Of a DNA stretch of 64,000 nt, positions 53,088 to 62,988 are shown piece by piece; the first letter of the stretch is position 1; every line of letters starts with the position of its first letter. Origin of the DNA: JAFGPL01 sp963781805 (GTDB lineage Bacteria > Bacteroidota > Bacteroidia > Bacteroidales > UBA10428); contig CAWAHF010000004.1 of the NCBI GenBank assembly GCA_963781805.1, positions 1,488,001 through 1,552,000 on the forward strand, read 5' to 3'. The position numbers and the translations under genes were made by a program. The notes under the pieces were generated by a model that worked only from the letters and a program-made list of their open reading frames with translations, ran no database searches and had not been told where the DNA came from.

Positions 53088-55724
53088 ATGAGTTTTGAAA
53101 CAAAAGAACCCGTACCATGGAGGTTAACCGTTATACTTCTTTCCTTATCTGTTTTCATGCTTTTTACCAGCCCTGGTATAAAAGCTCAGAAAATTAATAT
53201 TGATAAAAGAATACAAATTTCATCGAAGGTATTAACTGTCGATCAGTTATTGAATGAGTTACATACTAAGCACGCTTTAAATTTTTCGTACAACGATAAA
53301 AAATTACCCCTGGAGCAATCTGTGACTTTTAGCAACACAAACTTATCCTTACAGGAAATTCTAAAAAAGCTACAAGAGGATGCCCATATGGAATATACGA
53401 TTTACAATGATTTAATAATCCTTACCCAAAAAAAATCAAAGACGTTATATACCATAAATGGATATATTGAGGATAGTTTAAGTGGTGAAAAATTAATTGG
53501 CGCAAGTGTTTACAATGCATCTGACTATATTGGCACAACATCAAATACCTATGGTTTTTACAGTATAACATTGGGCGAAGGAAGGGTTAAACTGGTGGTT
53601 TCGTATGTTGGTTATAAGCGGTACGAACAGGTAATTGATCTTATATCTGACACAACTTTACAGATTAGGCTCTCTCCCTATTTAGAAATAGAAGAAGTAA
53701 AAATTGAAGCCAGAAAAAGAGAATATACAACAAGATCGCAGTTGAGTTTAATAAAAGTCTCATCCCTGGAAGTTAACAAAATACCTGCGCTACTTGGTGA
53801 AGTCGACGTGCTTAAGTCGTTACAATTATTGCCTGGTGTGCAGTCGGGTTTCGAAGGTTCCAGTAGTTTAGTTGTCAGGGGCGGAGGCACAGATCAAAAC
53901 CTGATTATTCTGGATGGTGCACCGGTATACAATGTTAACCACCTGTTAGGTTTCTTCTCGGTATTTAATGCTGATGCCATTAAAGATGTCAGTCTGTATA
54001 AAAGTGGATTCCCCGCCAGGTATGGAGGCAGGGCATCGTCTGTTATTGATATTAATATGAAAGAAGGGAACAATAAAGTATTTAAGGGGGAAGGATCCAT
54101 TGGGCTGATTTCTTCTAAGTTAACATTGGAAGGTCCCATTAAAAACGAAAACACATCGTTTATTATCTCAGGAAGAAGAACATATCTTGATATACCGGCA
54201 AAACCATTCCTTAAGAAGTCCGAAGGAGGCCGTACAAGCGAATATGGTTATTACTTTTATGATTTGAACATGAAGATAAATCATCGTTTTTCTGACCGAA
54301 GCCGGCTTTTTCTAAGTTCTTATTTGGGAAATGATGTTTTTCATTATACCATGGAAATGAAAGAAGATGAGAATGAAGTTAAAATTTACGATGGGTTGAA
54401 ATGGGGCAATATTACCACCAATTTGCGCTGGAATTATATGTTAACTAATAAACTGTTTACCAACACCACCCTATCCTATTCAAATTATCATTTCGCATTA
54501 ACAGAAAAGAATAAAACAACAGAATATGTTGGAGATGATAAGAATATATCCAATAACTCATATGAATTTTTAAATGGTATCTATGACGTGAGCGCTAAAA
54601 TTGACGTTGATTATTTTCCTAATCAAAATCATACTGTAAAATTTGGAACAGGTTATTGTAATCACATTTTTGTGCCTTCATCCTTCACACAAAATACAGA
54701 TCCGGGCAGGGATACTTCAAACATAGTTCGTACCTATGGACGCGAAGCCTTTTTGTATCTTGAAGATGACATATCAATGGGTCAGAAAGCGAATGTTAAT
54801 GTTGGGTTTCATTATTCATTTTTCCGAACTGAAACTAAAAATTATTTCCATTTGCAGCCCAGGATTTCTGCAAAATATTCATTGAGTTCAAACATTGCTG
54901 TCAAAGCTTCATATGCTAAAATGGTACAATACTTACAATCCAATTCCTATTCAACTATTTCTTTACCTATTGATTTATGGGTGCCTTCAACAGATTCGCT
55001 CCAACCTATTGAGTCCAATAATTATTCGTTAGGATTAGATTATCAGTATGCCAATAAATATGACATTGGAATTGAAGGTTTTTATAAAACCATGCAGCAT
55101 GTAAAAGCATTTAAAGAAGGTTCAGCTCCAAGTCCGGATTTTTTGAATAATATAGTTCAAGGTAAAGGATGGGCCTATGGGATTGAGTTTATGATAAGGA
55201 AAAACGCAGGGAAAACAACCGGATGGTTGTCCTATACGTGGTCACACTCATGGCGTCAATTTAACGGGATTAGTTTTGACCAAAAGTTCCCTTATAAATA
55301 CGATCGCAGACATAATGTCAACCTTGTGGCAATGCATAAATTTAATAACAGGGTTGATATTAGCGGTACCTGGGTTTTTAGTACAGGTAACGCAATGAGC
55401 CTGTCCACTGAAAAATACATCTCTAATTTTGCACTTGAAGCGAATAGCGAAAATGAGATTGTCAAATCCCATATACAGGAATATGAACAAAGAAATAATT
55501 ACAGGATGCCCAATTATCATAGGTTGGATATTGGAATCAATTTTCATAAAGAGAAAAAACGGATTACCCGAACATGGAGTTTTGGCATATATAATGTATA
55601 CAACAGGAAAAACCCACTTTGGATTTATTGGGACGATTCAGAGCGGTTTGCTAATAAAAAAGCCTTGTACCAAATAAGTCTTTACCAGATAATTCCCTAT
55701 TTCTCTTACAGTTTTAAATTTTAG
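53088..55724 (+). CDS. TonB-dependent transducer receptor with STN and carboxypeptidase-like domains
   Basis: An 878-residue outer-membrane receptor. After an N-terminal hydrophobic export segment comes an STN/secretin-like signalling domain (~40-115, VDQLLNELHTKHALNFSYND), a carboxypeptidase-regulatory-like domain (~120-205, INGYIEDSLSGEKLIGASVY), the plug (GGTDQNLIILDGAPVYNVNH) and barrel. The STN domain contacts the FecR protein encoded just upstream. The ATG at 53088 is chosen over TTG 53082. Paired with a DUF4249 lipoprotein rather than SusD, so the ligand is probably not a glycan; iron-complex or peptide uptake is possible. Confidence 0.9.
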   Translation: MSFETKEPVPWRLTVILLSLSVFMLFTSPGIKAQKINIDKRIQISSKVLTVDQLLNELHTKHALNFSYNDKKLPLEQSVTFSNTNLSLQEILKKLQEDAHMEYTIYNDLIILTQKKSKTLYTINGYIEDSLSGEKLIGASVYNASDYIGTTSNTYGFYSITLGEGRVKLVVSYVGYKRYEQVIDLISDTTLQIRLSPYLEIEEVKIEARKREYTTRSQLSLIKVSSLEVNKIPALLGEVDVLKSLQLLPGVQSGFEGSSSLVVRGGGTDQNLIILDGAPVYNVNHLLGFFSVFNADAIKDVSLYKSGFPARYGGRASSVIDINMKEGNNKVFKGEGSIGLISSKLTLEGPIKNENTSFIISGRRTYLDIPAKPFLKKSEGGRTSEYGYYFYDLNMKINHRFSDRSRLFLSSYLGNDVFHYTMEMKEDENEVKIYDGLKWGNITTNLRWNYMLTNKLFTNTTLSYSNYHFALTEKNKTTEYVGDDKNISNNSYEFLNGIYDVSAKIDVDYFPNQNHTVKFGTGYCNHIFVPSSFTQNTDPGRDTSNIVRTYGREAFLYLEDDISMGQKANVNVGFHYSFFRTETKNYFHLQPRISAKYSLSSNIAVKASYAKMVQYLQSNSYSTISLPIDLWVPSTDSLQPIESNNYSLGLDYQYANKYDIGIEGFYKTMQHVKAFKEGSAPSPDFLNNIVQGKGWAYGIEFMIRKNAGKTTGWLSYTWSHSWRQFNGISFDQKFPYKYDRRHNVNLVAMHKFNNRVDISGTWVFSTGNAMSLSTEKYISNFALEANSENEIVKSHIQEYEQRNNYRMPNYHRLDIGINFHKEKKRITRTWSFGIYNVYNRKNPLWIYWDDSERFANKKALYQISLYQIIPYFSYSFKF

Positions 55725-55726
55725 AT

Positions 55727-56626
55727 ATGAGAACTTTTCTGCTGTCAATTATTGGTTTGTTTATGTTTTATGCTTGTGAAAAAGAAATAGACATTCTTTT
55801 ATCACCTAAAGAAAAGAAAATAGTAATTAATAGTTTTTTTAATGACAAAGAATTTATGCATGTAAATATTTCTTCAAATCAGCCGTCAACAGATGGTGAT
55901 ACAGTTCATTTTATAGATAACGCCTGTGTTTTGCTTTACAGTTATGATGTTTTTTTGGATACCTTATTGTTGAATACAGATGGTGATTATGTTTCTGATA
56001 AGGTAATTCCTGAAATTAACATACCTTATAAATTAAAAGTGGAAGTTCCGGGTTTAACAACTGCTACAACAGACTTTTCGCGAATACCTGTTGCAGTTAA
56101 GTATTTATCATTGGATACTTCTTCGTATGTGGATAATATTTCGGGAAGGGAATTCAGGCATGTAAAAATCAGATTTAAAGATATAGAAAACACCCCGAAT
56201 TATTATTTGTTGTATATGATATGGGTGGGCACACGTTACGAATATGATGCGGATAGTACTATAACAGACTCATCAAAAACAAAGGCAGCCTATGGCTGGG
56301 GAGATGGAATTAATATACCGCGTTCGGGTAAATTATTATTTTCTGATGAATTAGTGGAAAATGATACCATTGAAAAAAATTTATATTTTAGAAAAGACAT
56401 GTATGGCTCCGGATTAGGGGGATCTGATAATTTAAAGGCGTATTTTAAATTATGTACGGTTAGCGAAGAATATTACCTATATGGTAAGTCTTATGCCGAA
56501 CAAAATTTTGGTATTGATTATTCTATGTTGGTTGAACCAGTTCCTGTGTACTCAAACGTTAATAATGGAGAGGGCATTTTTGCCGGATACGGGCAATGTA
56601 TCGATTCTGTTTTTTATGAAAAGTGA
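55727..56626 (+). CDS. DUF4249-family lipoprotein
   Basis: A 299-residue lipoprotein (MRTFLLSIIGLFMFYACEKE) with the DUF4249 features KKIVINSFFNDKEFMHVNIS and NIPYKLKVEVPGLTTATTDF, and late FKLCTVSEEYYLYGKSYAEQ. These proteins are encoded after this class of TonB receptor and probably serve as its surface-exposed partner. It starts 2 bases after the receptor stop. Confidence 0.88.
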   Translation: MRTFLLSIIGLFMFYACEKEIDILLSPKEKKIVINSFFNDKEFMHVNISSNQPSTDGDTVHFIDNACVLLYSYDVFLDTLLLNTDGDYVSDKVIPEINIPYKLKVEVPGLTTATTDFSRIPVAVKYLSLDTSSYVDNISGREFRHVKIRFKDIENTPNYYLLYMIWVGTRYEYDADSTITDSSKTKAAYGWGDGINIPRSGKLLFSDELVENDTIEKNLYFRKDMYGSGLGGSDNLKAYFKLCTVSEEYYLYGKSYAEQNFGIDYSMLVEPVPVYSNVNNGEGIFAGYGQCIDSVFYEK

Positions 56627-56807
56627 AGATTTATTTTAATACTTACCCATTTAACCCGAATTACATTATATTTCAGACAAAAGGAGGAGTTTGAAATTTT
56701 AGTAAAGAAGTAATGCAAACATTACAAAGTTGAGAGTGAATTTCGGGTTGTAAATGAAGAATTGGAAATAATGAATTTTTATTGGGGAACAGTGATTTAG
56801 GGTAACG

Positions 56808-56880
56808 GGCTTGCCAACCGGAATTTAAATGAAGGTTGGTTCTGAGTTCCGGGTTCTGAGTTCCTCAACTTGTGAAAAAG
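56808..56880. repeat. GGCTTGCCAACC hairpin unit with GAGTTCCGGGTT repeats
   Basis: A unit starting GGCTTGCCAACCGG and ending TGAAGGTTGG, then TTCTGAGTTCCGGGTTCTGA, is the same family as the units at 218-248 and 311-341, about 56 kb away. It lies in the gap after the DUF4249 operon. Confidence 0.65.
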
Positions 56881-56890
56881 GTAGCGGGGA

Positions 56891-56946
56891 AGTTATATGA
56901 AACATTTATGTACTTTTTAAGAAAAGTAGATATATCCGGATGTTGT
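56891..56946 (+). repeat. Fragment (tail) of the dispersed ~300-bp repeat, copy 4
   Basis: AGTTATATGAAACATTTATG, TGTACTTTTTAAGAAAAGTA and CCGGATGTTG follow in the same order as the last 55 bases of copy 3. Only the 3' end is recognisable. Confidence 0.55.
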
Positions 56947-57205
56947 ATGCAACCCTCCCTATCCCGGAAACAGGATTCATTTCCACAGCTAACGAGAAAA
57001 GGATAAAAAATGAATAAACAGTTGAAAATTGAATTTTGTAATAGACTTAATTATAAACATTTACGAAAACGTTAGTCATACGTGCAAAGAGAAAGTTCAT
57101 TGCAGATAGGATGGTACAAATTTGAGGGAACCGAGGACGAAGGGCGAGCTCGCTGAAAGCAATTTATTTTGTTTTTTTTCTCCCCCTCGTAAAGAAAGAG
57201 GAAAC

Positions 57206-57294
57206 CCCAACGCACAGCACATTTGCAACCGACCAACGGGAGCTGAGCGAAACTAAACCGCTGCTAGCCCAACCACCAACCAAAGTTTGCAAAA
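57206..57294. repeat. TTTGCAAC/GTTTGCAAA-bounded repeat, copy A
   Basis: ACAGCACATTTGCAACCGAC and, further on, CCAACCAAAGTTTGCAAAAG recur in related form at 62989-63078. The TTTGCAA motifs give a loose dyad. The gap 56947-57648 contains no other recognisable gene; a 73-residue hydrophobic frame at 57337 is not convincing. Confidence 0.5.
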
Positions 57295-57648
57295 GAGTTG
57301 TTTTTTTGCCTACTCTCTTACTAAACCTTAAAGCTATTGATTTTAAATTTGGTGCTGTCAGTCAAACAGCTTATGTTAATTTTACAATTAAATGTATTTG
57401 AAGTCATCACTCATCCCAATTCTATAATTATTCTGATTTCTGGAATTCAGGTAATAGTGTTGATTATTTTATCATTACAAAAACGACCAATAAGACAATC
57501 CAATATTTTTCTTTTACCAATAATTCTTTATTATTCCATTTTAACAACTCATCTGTAATATTCAACGATTCGTCGACTTTAATTACGATTCAGAATTGAA
57601 ATATAGAATCTTTGTCAGGAAATAATAAATCTACAAACAATTAAAATC

Positions 57649-59328
57649 ATGAAAACAATCGTCTTGACTTTTATGATTTCCATCCTGGCAATAACAGGGT
57701 GTGAATCTCAGCAAACATATAAATTTACGGATGATAAATCTGTTTTGGATTTCTACAAACAGTATAGTGAATTTACCGATCCGGTAGAATATGCCTATTT
57801 GTATAAAAATCTTCCCGATTCATTACCGGAGCTTTGCCGTTTAATAAAATCCCAGTTTATTCATCCCATTGCTGAATTACCGGAGTATCGTGACCAGATC
57901 CCTGAAGAGAGATGGAATGAGTCCGTAAAGTATACAACCGTTAAATCGATTTTGAAGGGGCTTCTATCCTATGACTCCCGTGGTTTAGCTAAAGACCGGA
58001 AACCTGAAGATCGATTAGTGCTACATTGCTGGCATTGTTCTATTTTACTGGCATCCATACTTAAATATCGTGGCATTCCTACAAGGGTCCGTTATGGACA
58101 TGCTGCATATTTAGCACCCGGATTCTATGCAGGTCACGTAATCTGTGAAGTATGGAATAAAAAAGACAAGCGGTGGATGCTCGTTGATCCAAGTACAAAT
58201 ATGATTGATTTTAGCAGAAAAAAATTTGCCTTTGGTAACGATTCATGGTTAAAAATGCAAAAAAAAGAAATAGATCCTTACCTGTATGGGATGCCAGGTA
58301 ACTATAGCAAATATAACGGACTGGTTTCGATAGTTTCGACAGTTTTTCTGGACTTGGCATCGGTATTGGGAAACGAATATACAATATATCAATATGCACC
58401 TATATTGGATTATACTTTTAAAAACAATAATCAATTACCAGCAGAACAAAAAGAACTGTTAAACAGGATCAGCGAATTAATGAAATCGCTCAATGCTGAT
58501 AATCTTTCGGAACTACAGGAAATTTATAACAATACACCTCAAATTCAAATTACAAAGACACATATTTTCGATCTCTCTAAATTAGCTAATTCAATAAATA
58601 AACCAGATATTGAAAAGCCATCCTCACTAAATAAGCCGGATATTGAATTTGTCGATATTCCCGCAGGATCATTTATAATGGGAAGCCCTGTTACCGAGCA
58701 GGAAAGAAAAGAGGATGAAATTCAACACAAAGTTACCCTGAGCGCTTTTAAAATGAGTAAATATCCTGTAACTTTTGCACAATATGATATGTTTTGTGAA
58801 GCCACAGGCAGGAATAAGCCTTGGGATGGAAGGACAGGACGTGGGAAAATGCCGGTATCGCAAGTAAGTTGGTACGATGCCAACGCATTTGCCGAATGGA
58901 TGGGATGCCGGCTGCCCACGGAAGCTGAATGGGAATTTGCAGCCCGTGCCAATACAACTACGCCTTTTTACACAGGTGATTGCCTAACTTCCGAACAAGC
59001 GAATTTTAATGGGCAAAAACCCTATACCAATTGCGATACAAGTAAAAACATTGGCAAACCATTGCCGGTTGGCAGTTTTCCCCCAAATGCATTTGGATTA
59101 TACGATATGCATGGTAATATTTGGGAATGGACAAACGATTGGTATGGTGAGTACGATGTAAAAGAAAAAATTAATCCAAATGGTCCAGAAACCGGCACGA
59201 AAAAAGTTGATCGCGGTGGAGGATTCTATGATCCGGCCTGGAGATGCCGTTCAGCATACCGCGGAGGTGGTACTCCTCCGGGTAATAAAGGTACAGGCGA
59301 TAGTTTCAGAATTGTAAAAGATAAATAA
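57649..59328 (+). CDS. Lipoprotein fusing a transglutaminase-like domain and a SUMF1/FGE-like domain
   Basis: A 559-residue exported protein with lipoprotein signal (TIVLTFMISILAITGCESQ). Residues ~60-215 form a transglutaminase/protease-like core with a plausible triad: Cys130 in LHCWHCSILLAS, His163 in AGHVICEVW, Asp180 in LVDPSTNM. Residues ~330-557 form a formylglycine-generating-enzyme-like domain: FVDIPAGSFIMGSPV, RLPTEAEWEFAAR, YDMHGNIWEWTNDWYG, DRGGGFYDPAWRCRSAYRGG. The catalytic Cys pair of true FGE is not evident. It begins the operon with an ABC exporter and a LytS/LytTR pair, starting 15 bases before the ATPase gene. Confidence 0.87.
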   Translation: MKTIVLTFMISILAITGCESQQTYKFTDDKSVLDFYKQYSEFTDPVEYAYLYKNLPDSLPELCRLIKSQFIHPIAELPEYRDQIPEERWNESVKYTTVKSILKGLLSYDSRGLAKDRKPEDRLVLHCWHCSILLASILKYRGIPTRVRYGHAAYLAPGFYAGHVICEVWNKKDKRWMLVDPSTNMIDFSRKKFAFGNDSWLKMQKKEIDPYLYGMPGNYSKYNGLVSIVSTVFLDLASVLGNEYTIYQYAPILDYTFKNNNQLPAEQKELLNRISELMKSLNADNLSELQEIYNNTPQIQITKTHIFDLSKLANSINKPDIEKPSSLNKPDIEFVDIPAGSFIMGSPVTEQERKEDEIQHKVTLSAFKMSKYPVTFAQYDMFCEATGRNKPWDGRTGRGKMPVSQVSWYDANAFAEWMGCRLPTEAEWEFAARANTTTPFYTGDCLTSEQANFNGQKPYTNCDTSKNIGKPLPVGSFPPNAFGLYDMHGNIWEWTNDWYGEYDVKEKINPNGPETGTKKVDRGGGFYDPAWRCRSAYRGGGTPPGNKGTGDSFRIVKDK

Positions 59329-59343
59329 TAAAAAAGAGATCAC

Positions 59344-60270
59344 ATGATTAATGTTTCAAACCTTAAAAAGTCATTCGATACCATTGATGCCCTGAAAGGT
59401 ATCTCATTCAACATACCGCAAGGTGAGTGTTATGGACTGTTGGGGCCGAATGGCGCCGGTAAAACAACCACTATTTCCATCATGAGCACAATGATAAAGC
59501 CAAATGAAGGAGACATAAACATTGCCGGGTATGATCTTAAGAAAAATCCCTTGGAATGTAAAAAGAACATTGGTGTTGTTACACAGGAAATAGCGCTTTA
59601 TAATGAGCTCTCGGCTTATGATAATTTATTATTTTGGGGAGGGATATATAAGGTTCCCAGACAGGAATTAACGGAACGTCTTGATGAAATTATAGACCTG
59701 CTTGGATTGACAGACCGGAAGAATGATAAAGTAAAAACCTATTCCGGCGGAATGAAACGCAGAATTAATATTGCTTCAGCCTTGCTACACAGACCTAAGG
59801 TACTGTTTATGGATGAACCCACTGTGGGTATTGATCCTCAGAGCCGGAATCTGATTTTTGAAGTAGTAGAAAAGCTGCATAAAGAAGGAATGACAATTAT
59901 TTATACCACCCATTATATGGAAGAGGCTGAGCGTTTGTGCGATCGTATCGGAATTATTGACAATGGAGAAATAATTGCCCAAGGAACATTGAGTGAATTA
60001 AAGACTTCGGGATCGATGAAAGAATCCGTTGTGATCTCTTATATAAATCTTACAGATGAGCGTTACAATACAATAGAAAAAGAATGGAAAGATCTCCAGC
60101 GTTTTGACGATACGATCCATTTTTATTCCATGAATATTCAGGGTGATTTATCAAAAATAATAATCATGTGCAATCAGTTTGGTCTTGATATGCGGCATAT
60201 TGATATCCAAAAGATTAACCTTGAAACCATTTTTTTAAGTCTAACCGGTAAAAAACTTAGGGACAAATGA
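59344..60270 (+). CDS. ABC transporter ATP-binding protein
   Basis: A 308-residue ATPase with intact motifs: Walker A GPNGAGKTT, Q-loop GVVTQEIALY, signature YSGGMKRR, Walker B LFMDEPTVGID and H-loop YTTHYMEEAE, plus a ~70-residue C-terminal extension like CcmA/DrrA-type exporters. It overlaps the permease gene by ATGA. Contrast with the degenerate ATPase at 27178. Confidence 0.94.
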   Translation: MINVSNLKKSFDTIDALKGISFNIPQGECYGLLGPNGAGKTTTISIMSTMIKPNEGDINIAGYDLKKNPLECKKNIGVVTQEIALYNELSAYDNLLFWGGIYKVPRQELTERLDEIIDLLGLTDRKNDKVKTYSGGMKRRINIASALLHRPKVLFMDEPTVGIDPQSRNLIFEVVEKLHKEGMTIIYTTHYMEEAERLCDRIGIIDNGEIIAQGTLSELKTSGSMKESVVISYINLTDERYNTIEKEWKDLQRFDDTIHFYSMNIQGDLSKIIIMCNQFGLDMRHIDIQKINLETIFLSLTGKKLRDK

Positions 60271-61022
60271 TACAATTGGTAAAGAAAGATCTGAAATTGT
60301 TCTTCGGAAACAGACAAGGCATGTTGTTAACCTTTGCATTGCCCATCATATTTATCACCCTGTTTGCTTCTATTTTCGGGAAAATGAACAATTCCGCAGA
60401 AGGTAATTTAGTGGGACTTGTTCAGTCGGTGGCAGGTACATCAGTAATGATGCTGTTATTTTCAGTTGCAGGAATAGGTGGAAGTCTGCTGGATGAAAAG
60501 CAGGAAGGTATATTAAAGAAGTTACTTTGCTCACCCATACCTCCTAATTATATCCTTTTTGGAAAATTGGTATTTGCGAATATCATTTCCATTATTCAGC
60601 TGATAATCATGTTTGTTTACGCATGGCTGGTTTTTGGTTTAGATATTATGCATCATCTCCCTTCCCTAATACTTATGATTTTTACAATAGCCTTTGCCTG
60701 TTCCGGTTTTGGTGTGGTTCTTGCCTCATTTGCCAAAACACGCCAGGAGGTGCAGGGATATTCAACCCTTGTTGTACTTGTTATGAGCGCTATCGGAGGT
60801 AGTATGGTCCCGGTATTTGTAATGCCGGAAATTATGCAAAAGATTGCTGTTGTCTCTGTTAATTATTGGGGAATACAGGGGATTTATGATATCTTCTGGA
60901 AGCTTGTTCCGATAACAGATATTACATTCTTATCAAGAGTATTTGTTTTACTGGGCATTGGAACATTTTTAAATTTTATGGCCCTTCTGATGTTCAAAAG
61001 AAATATTTTAAAGATTGCTTAG
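60267..61022 (+). CDS. ABC-2-type transporter permease
   Basis: A 251-residue inner-membrane protein with six predicted helices, beginning VKKDLKLFFGNRQGMLLTFA, with the ABC-2 features LLDEKQEGILKKLLCSPIPP and FAKTRQEVQGYSTLVVLVMS. With the ATPase it forms an exporter of unknown substrate. Regulation by the adjacent LytS/LytTR pair is likely. Confidence 0.92.
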   Translation: MIQLVKKDLKLFFGNRQGMLLTFALPIIFITLFASIFGKMNNSAEGNLVGLVQSVAGTSVMMLLFSVAGIGGSLLDEKQEGILKKLLCSPIPPNYILFGKLVFANIISIIQLIIMFVYAWLVFGLDIMHHLPSLILMIFTIAFACSGFGVVLASFAKTRQEVQGYSTLVVLVMSAIGGSMVPVFVMPEIMQKIAVVSVNYWGIQGIYDIFWKLVPITDITFLSRVFVLLGIGTFLNFMALLMFKRNILKIA

Positions 61023-61131
61023 ATGCTCAAAAAAGTGCTGAATATAGTAAATGTAATGATACACAAAGAAGCACGAAAGATTATGTAAATATTTCTTCCG
61101 GGCTTCAAATATTTGATTTAAATTGAGCACC

Positions 61132-62175
61132 ATGAAATTCAAAAACAAGAAAAGGGCAAAATACTTCAGCATAATTAGTACAATTATTTTTATAATAGGA
61201 TCATCTACGATTATAGGCATATTCATTCAGGGTTCCAGACTCTTTTCATCATTCCAACATTATTTTAACTATGCCTCATTTGGATGGGCCTTCGGGTTTG
61301 CATTCTGGTTGGGTCATCTAGCAATTGGCACCTATACCAAAAAAAAACTTGACTGGACGAAAAACCTAAAAAAGGCAAATGTAATTAGCTTGTTGATGTA
61401 CATAATATATGGGGTAATAGTTTGTTCATCTATACCCTTTCTATTTGACCGTTTTGTGCTGGAAATGACTGGACAAGATCTTTTTATTAATGTATTGATA
61501 ATGGCTTTAATGATATTTTCCCTTGACTTAATTGTTATTGCCATTTTTTATTCAACTTATCTTACTAAATACTGGAAAAAATCTATTGAAGCAAACGAAG
61601 AGTTGAAAAGGGAAAACCTGCTGGCTAAATATGAAGCCCTGAAAAACCAGGTAAATCCACATTTTCTTTTCAATAGTTTAAATACCCTTAGCGGAGTAGT
61701 TGAACAAAAACCTGAATTGGCCACGGATTTTATAAAGAAACTGTCAGATATTTACAGGTATGTATTGGAACAAAACGATAAAGAATTGGTTACAATAAAT
61801 GATGAAATGAAATTTGTTGAGGATTATATTTTCCTTTCGAAAATGAGATTCGGAGAGGCACTTATATTCAATTACCTTTTACCTGACAAGAATACAATTC
61901 AAATAGTCCCTTTGGGTTTGCAAATGTTGGTCGAAAATGCAATCAAACACAATATAATTTCTGATAAAAAGCCATTGAAAATTGAAATGGAAATTGAACA
62001 GGGTTATGTAATCGTGAAAAATAACCTTCAAAAGAAAAAAACGATAAATTCGGGCAAAGAACCATTGGGACTGAAAAACCTTAAAAAAAGATATAAATAT
62101 CTTACCGATGCATCAGTAGAAGTTATCGAATTGGATAGTGCTTTTATTGTTAAGTTGCCAATAATTGAACCTTAA
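61132..62175 (+). CDS. LytS-like sensor histidine kinase (His_kinase family)
   Basis: A 347-residue kinase: four predicted helices in residues ~10-150, a coiled linker (EANEELKRENLLAKYEALKN), then QVNPHFLFNSLNTLSG with the phosphorylated His, and the ATPase motif LQMLVENAIKHNI. A GLKNLKKRYKYL segment follows. The ATG at 61132 is preferred to TTG 61123. It pairs with the LytTR regulator 2 bases downstream. Confidence 0.92.
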   Translation: MKFKNKKRAKYFSIISTIIFIIGSSTIIGIFIQGSRLFSSFQHYFNYASFGWAFGFAFWLGHLAIGTYTKKKLDWTKNLKKANVISLLMYIIYGVIVCSSIPFLFDRFVLEMTGQDLFINVLIMALMIFSLDLIVIAIFYSTYLTKYWKKSIEANEELKRENLLAKYEALKNQVNPHFLFNSLNTLSGVVEQKPELATDFIKKLSDIYRYVLEQNDKELVTINDEMKFVEDYIFLSKMRFGEALIFNYLLPDKNTIQIVPLGLQMLVENAIKHNIISDKKPLKIEMEIEQGYVIVKNNLQKKKTINSGKEPLGLKNLKKRYKYLTDASVEVIELDSAFIVKLPIIEP

Positions 62176-62177
62176 AT

Positions 62178-62930
62178 ATGAATTGCCTTATTTTAGAAGA
62201 TGAGAAAGTAGCCGCCGAAAAATTAGTCGGTCTAATTAAAAAATACGATCCATCAATTAATATTACAGAGATCATACAATCGGTTGAAGATGCCGTTCAA
62301 TGGTTAAATACCCATCGGTCACCCGATTTAATTTTTATGGATATTCAACTGTCCGATGGTTTAAGTTTTGAAATATTTGAACAAACCGTTGTTAAAATAC
62401 CTGTGATTTTCACCACAGCTTACGATGAATACACCCTTAAAGCATTCAAGGTAAACAGTATTGATTATTTATTAAAACCGATTAGTTTGGATGAATTGAA
62501 AAATGCGATTGATAAATATAAAGAAAACAACTTGCCTAAAGAGGTACCGGCGCAGGTATTTGAGAGCATAATGCAGTCACTTACAAAAAAATATAAGTGC
62601 AAATTTGTAATTAAAGTAGGTGAGCACATTAAAGTGTTTACTACTCAAGATATTCAATGTTTCTATAGCATGGAAAAATATAATTTTCTTCAAAATAATG
62701 CAGGCCGCGATTATGCAATCAACTATTCGCTTGATCAGTTGGAAGAATTATTAGATCCGAAAAGGTTTTTCAGAATCAACCGTAGTTTCATCGTTTCCTC
62801 TTCATCCATTTCAGATATTATCAGTTTTTCGAATAGTCGTTTAAAAGTGAAACTTCATTCAAACAAATCCGATGATTTAATAGTAAGTCGCGAAAAAGTG
62901 CAGGATTTTAAAAAATGGTTAGAGAGTTGA
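62178..62930 (+). CDS. LytTR-family response regulator
   Basis: A 250-residue regulator: receiver domain with acidic pocket (ILEDEKVAA), phospho-Asp in LIFMDIQLSDG, TTAYDEYTLKAF and the Lys in DYLLKPIS; then a LytTR DNA-binding domain (IKVGEHIKVFTTQDIQCFYS, RFFRINRSFIV). It ends the five-gene operon and probably controls it in response to the LytS partner. Confidence 0.93.
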   Translation: MNCLILEDEKVAAEKLVGLIKKYDPSINITEIIQSVEDAVQWLNTHRSPDLIFMDIQLSDGLSFEIFEQTVVKIPVIFTTAYDEYTLKAFKVNSIDYLLKPISLDELKNAIDKYKENNLPKEVPAQVFESIMQSLTKKYKCKFVIKVGEHIKVFTTQDIQCFYSMEKYNFLQNNAGRDYAINYSLDQLEELLDPKRFFRINRSFIVSSSSISDIISFSNSRLKVKLHSNKSDDLIVSREKVQDFKKWLES

Positions 62931-62988
62931 TTTATATTGTCATATTCTCAATTATTGGCATCATTGATATATTGGTATGAAGCTAAGA

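Noticed and set aside
57337..57558. 73-residue hydrophobic frame starting TTG
   Set aside because: No ATG start, no family resemblance, and AT-rich DNA gives hydrophobic frames by chance. Not enough to call a gene.
57649..59328. Genuine formylglycine-generating enzyme (sulfatase activator)
   Set aside because: The C-terminal domain keeps the fold motifs but the expected catalytic Cys pair is not present near GGGFYDPAWRCRSAYRGG, and no sulfatase gene is nearby.
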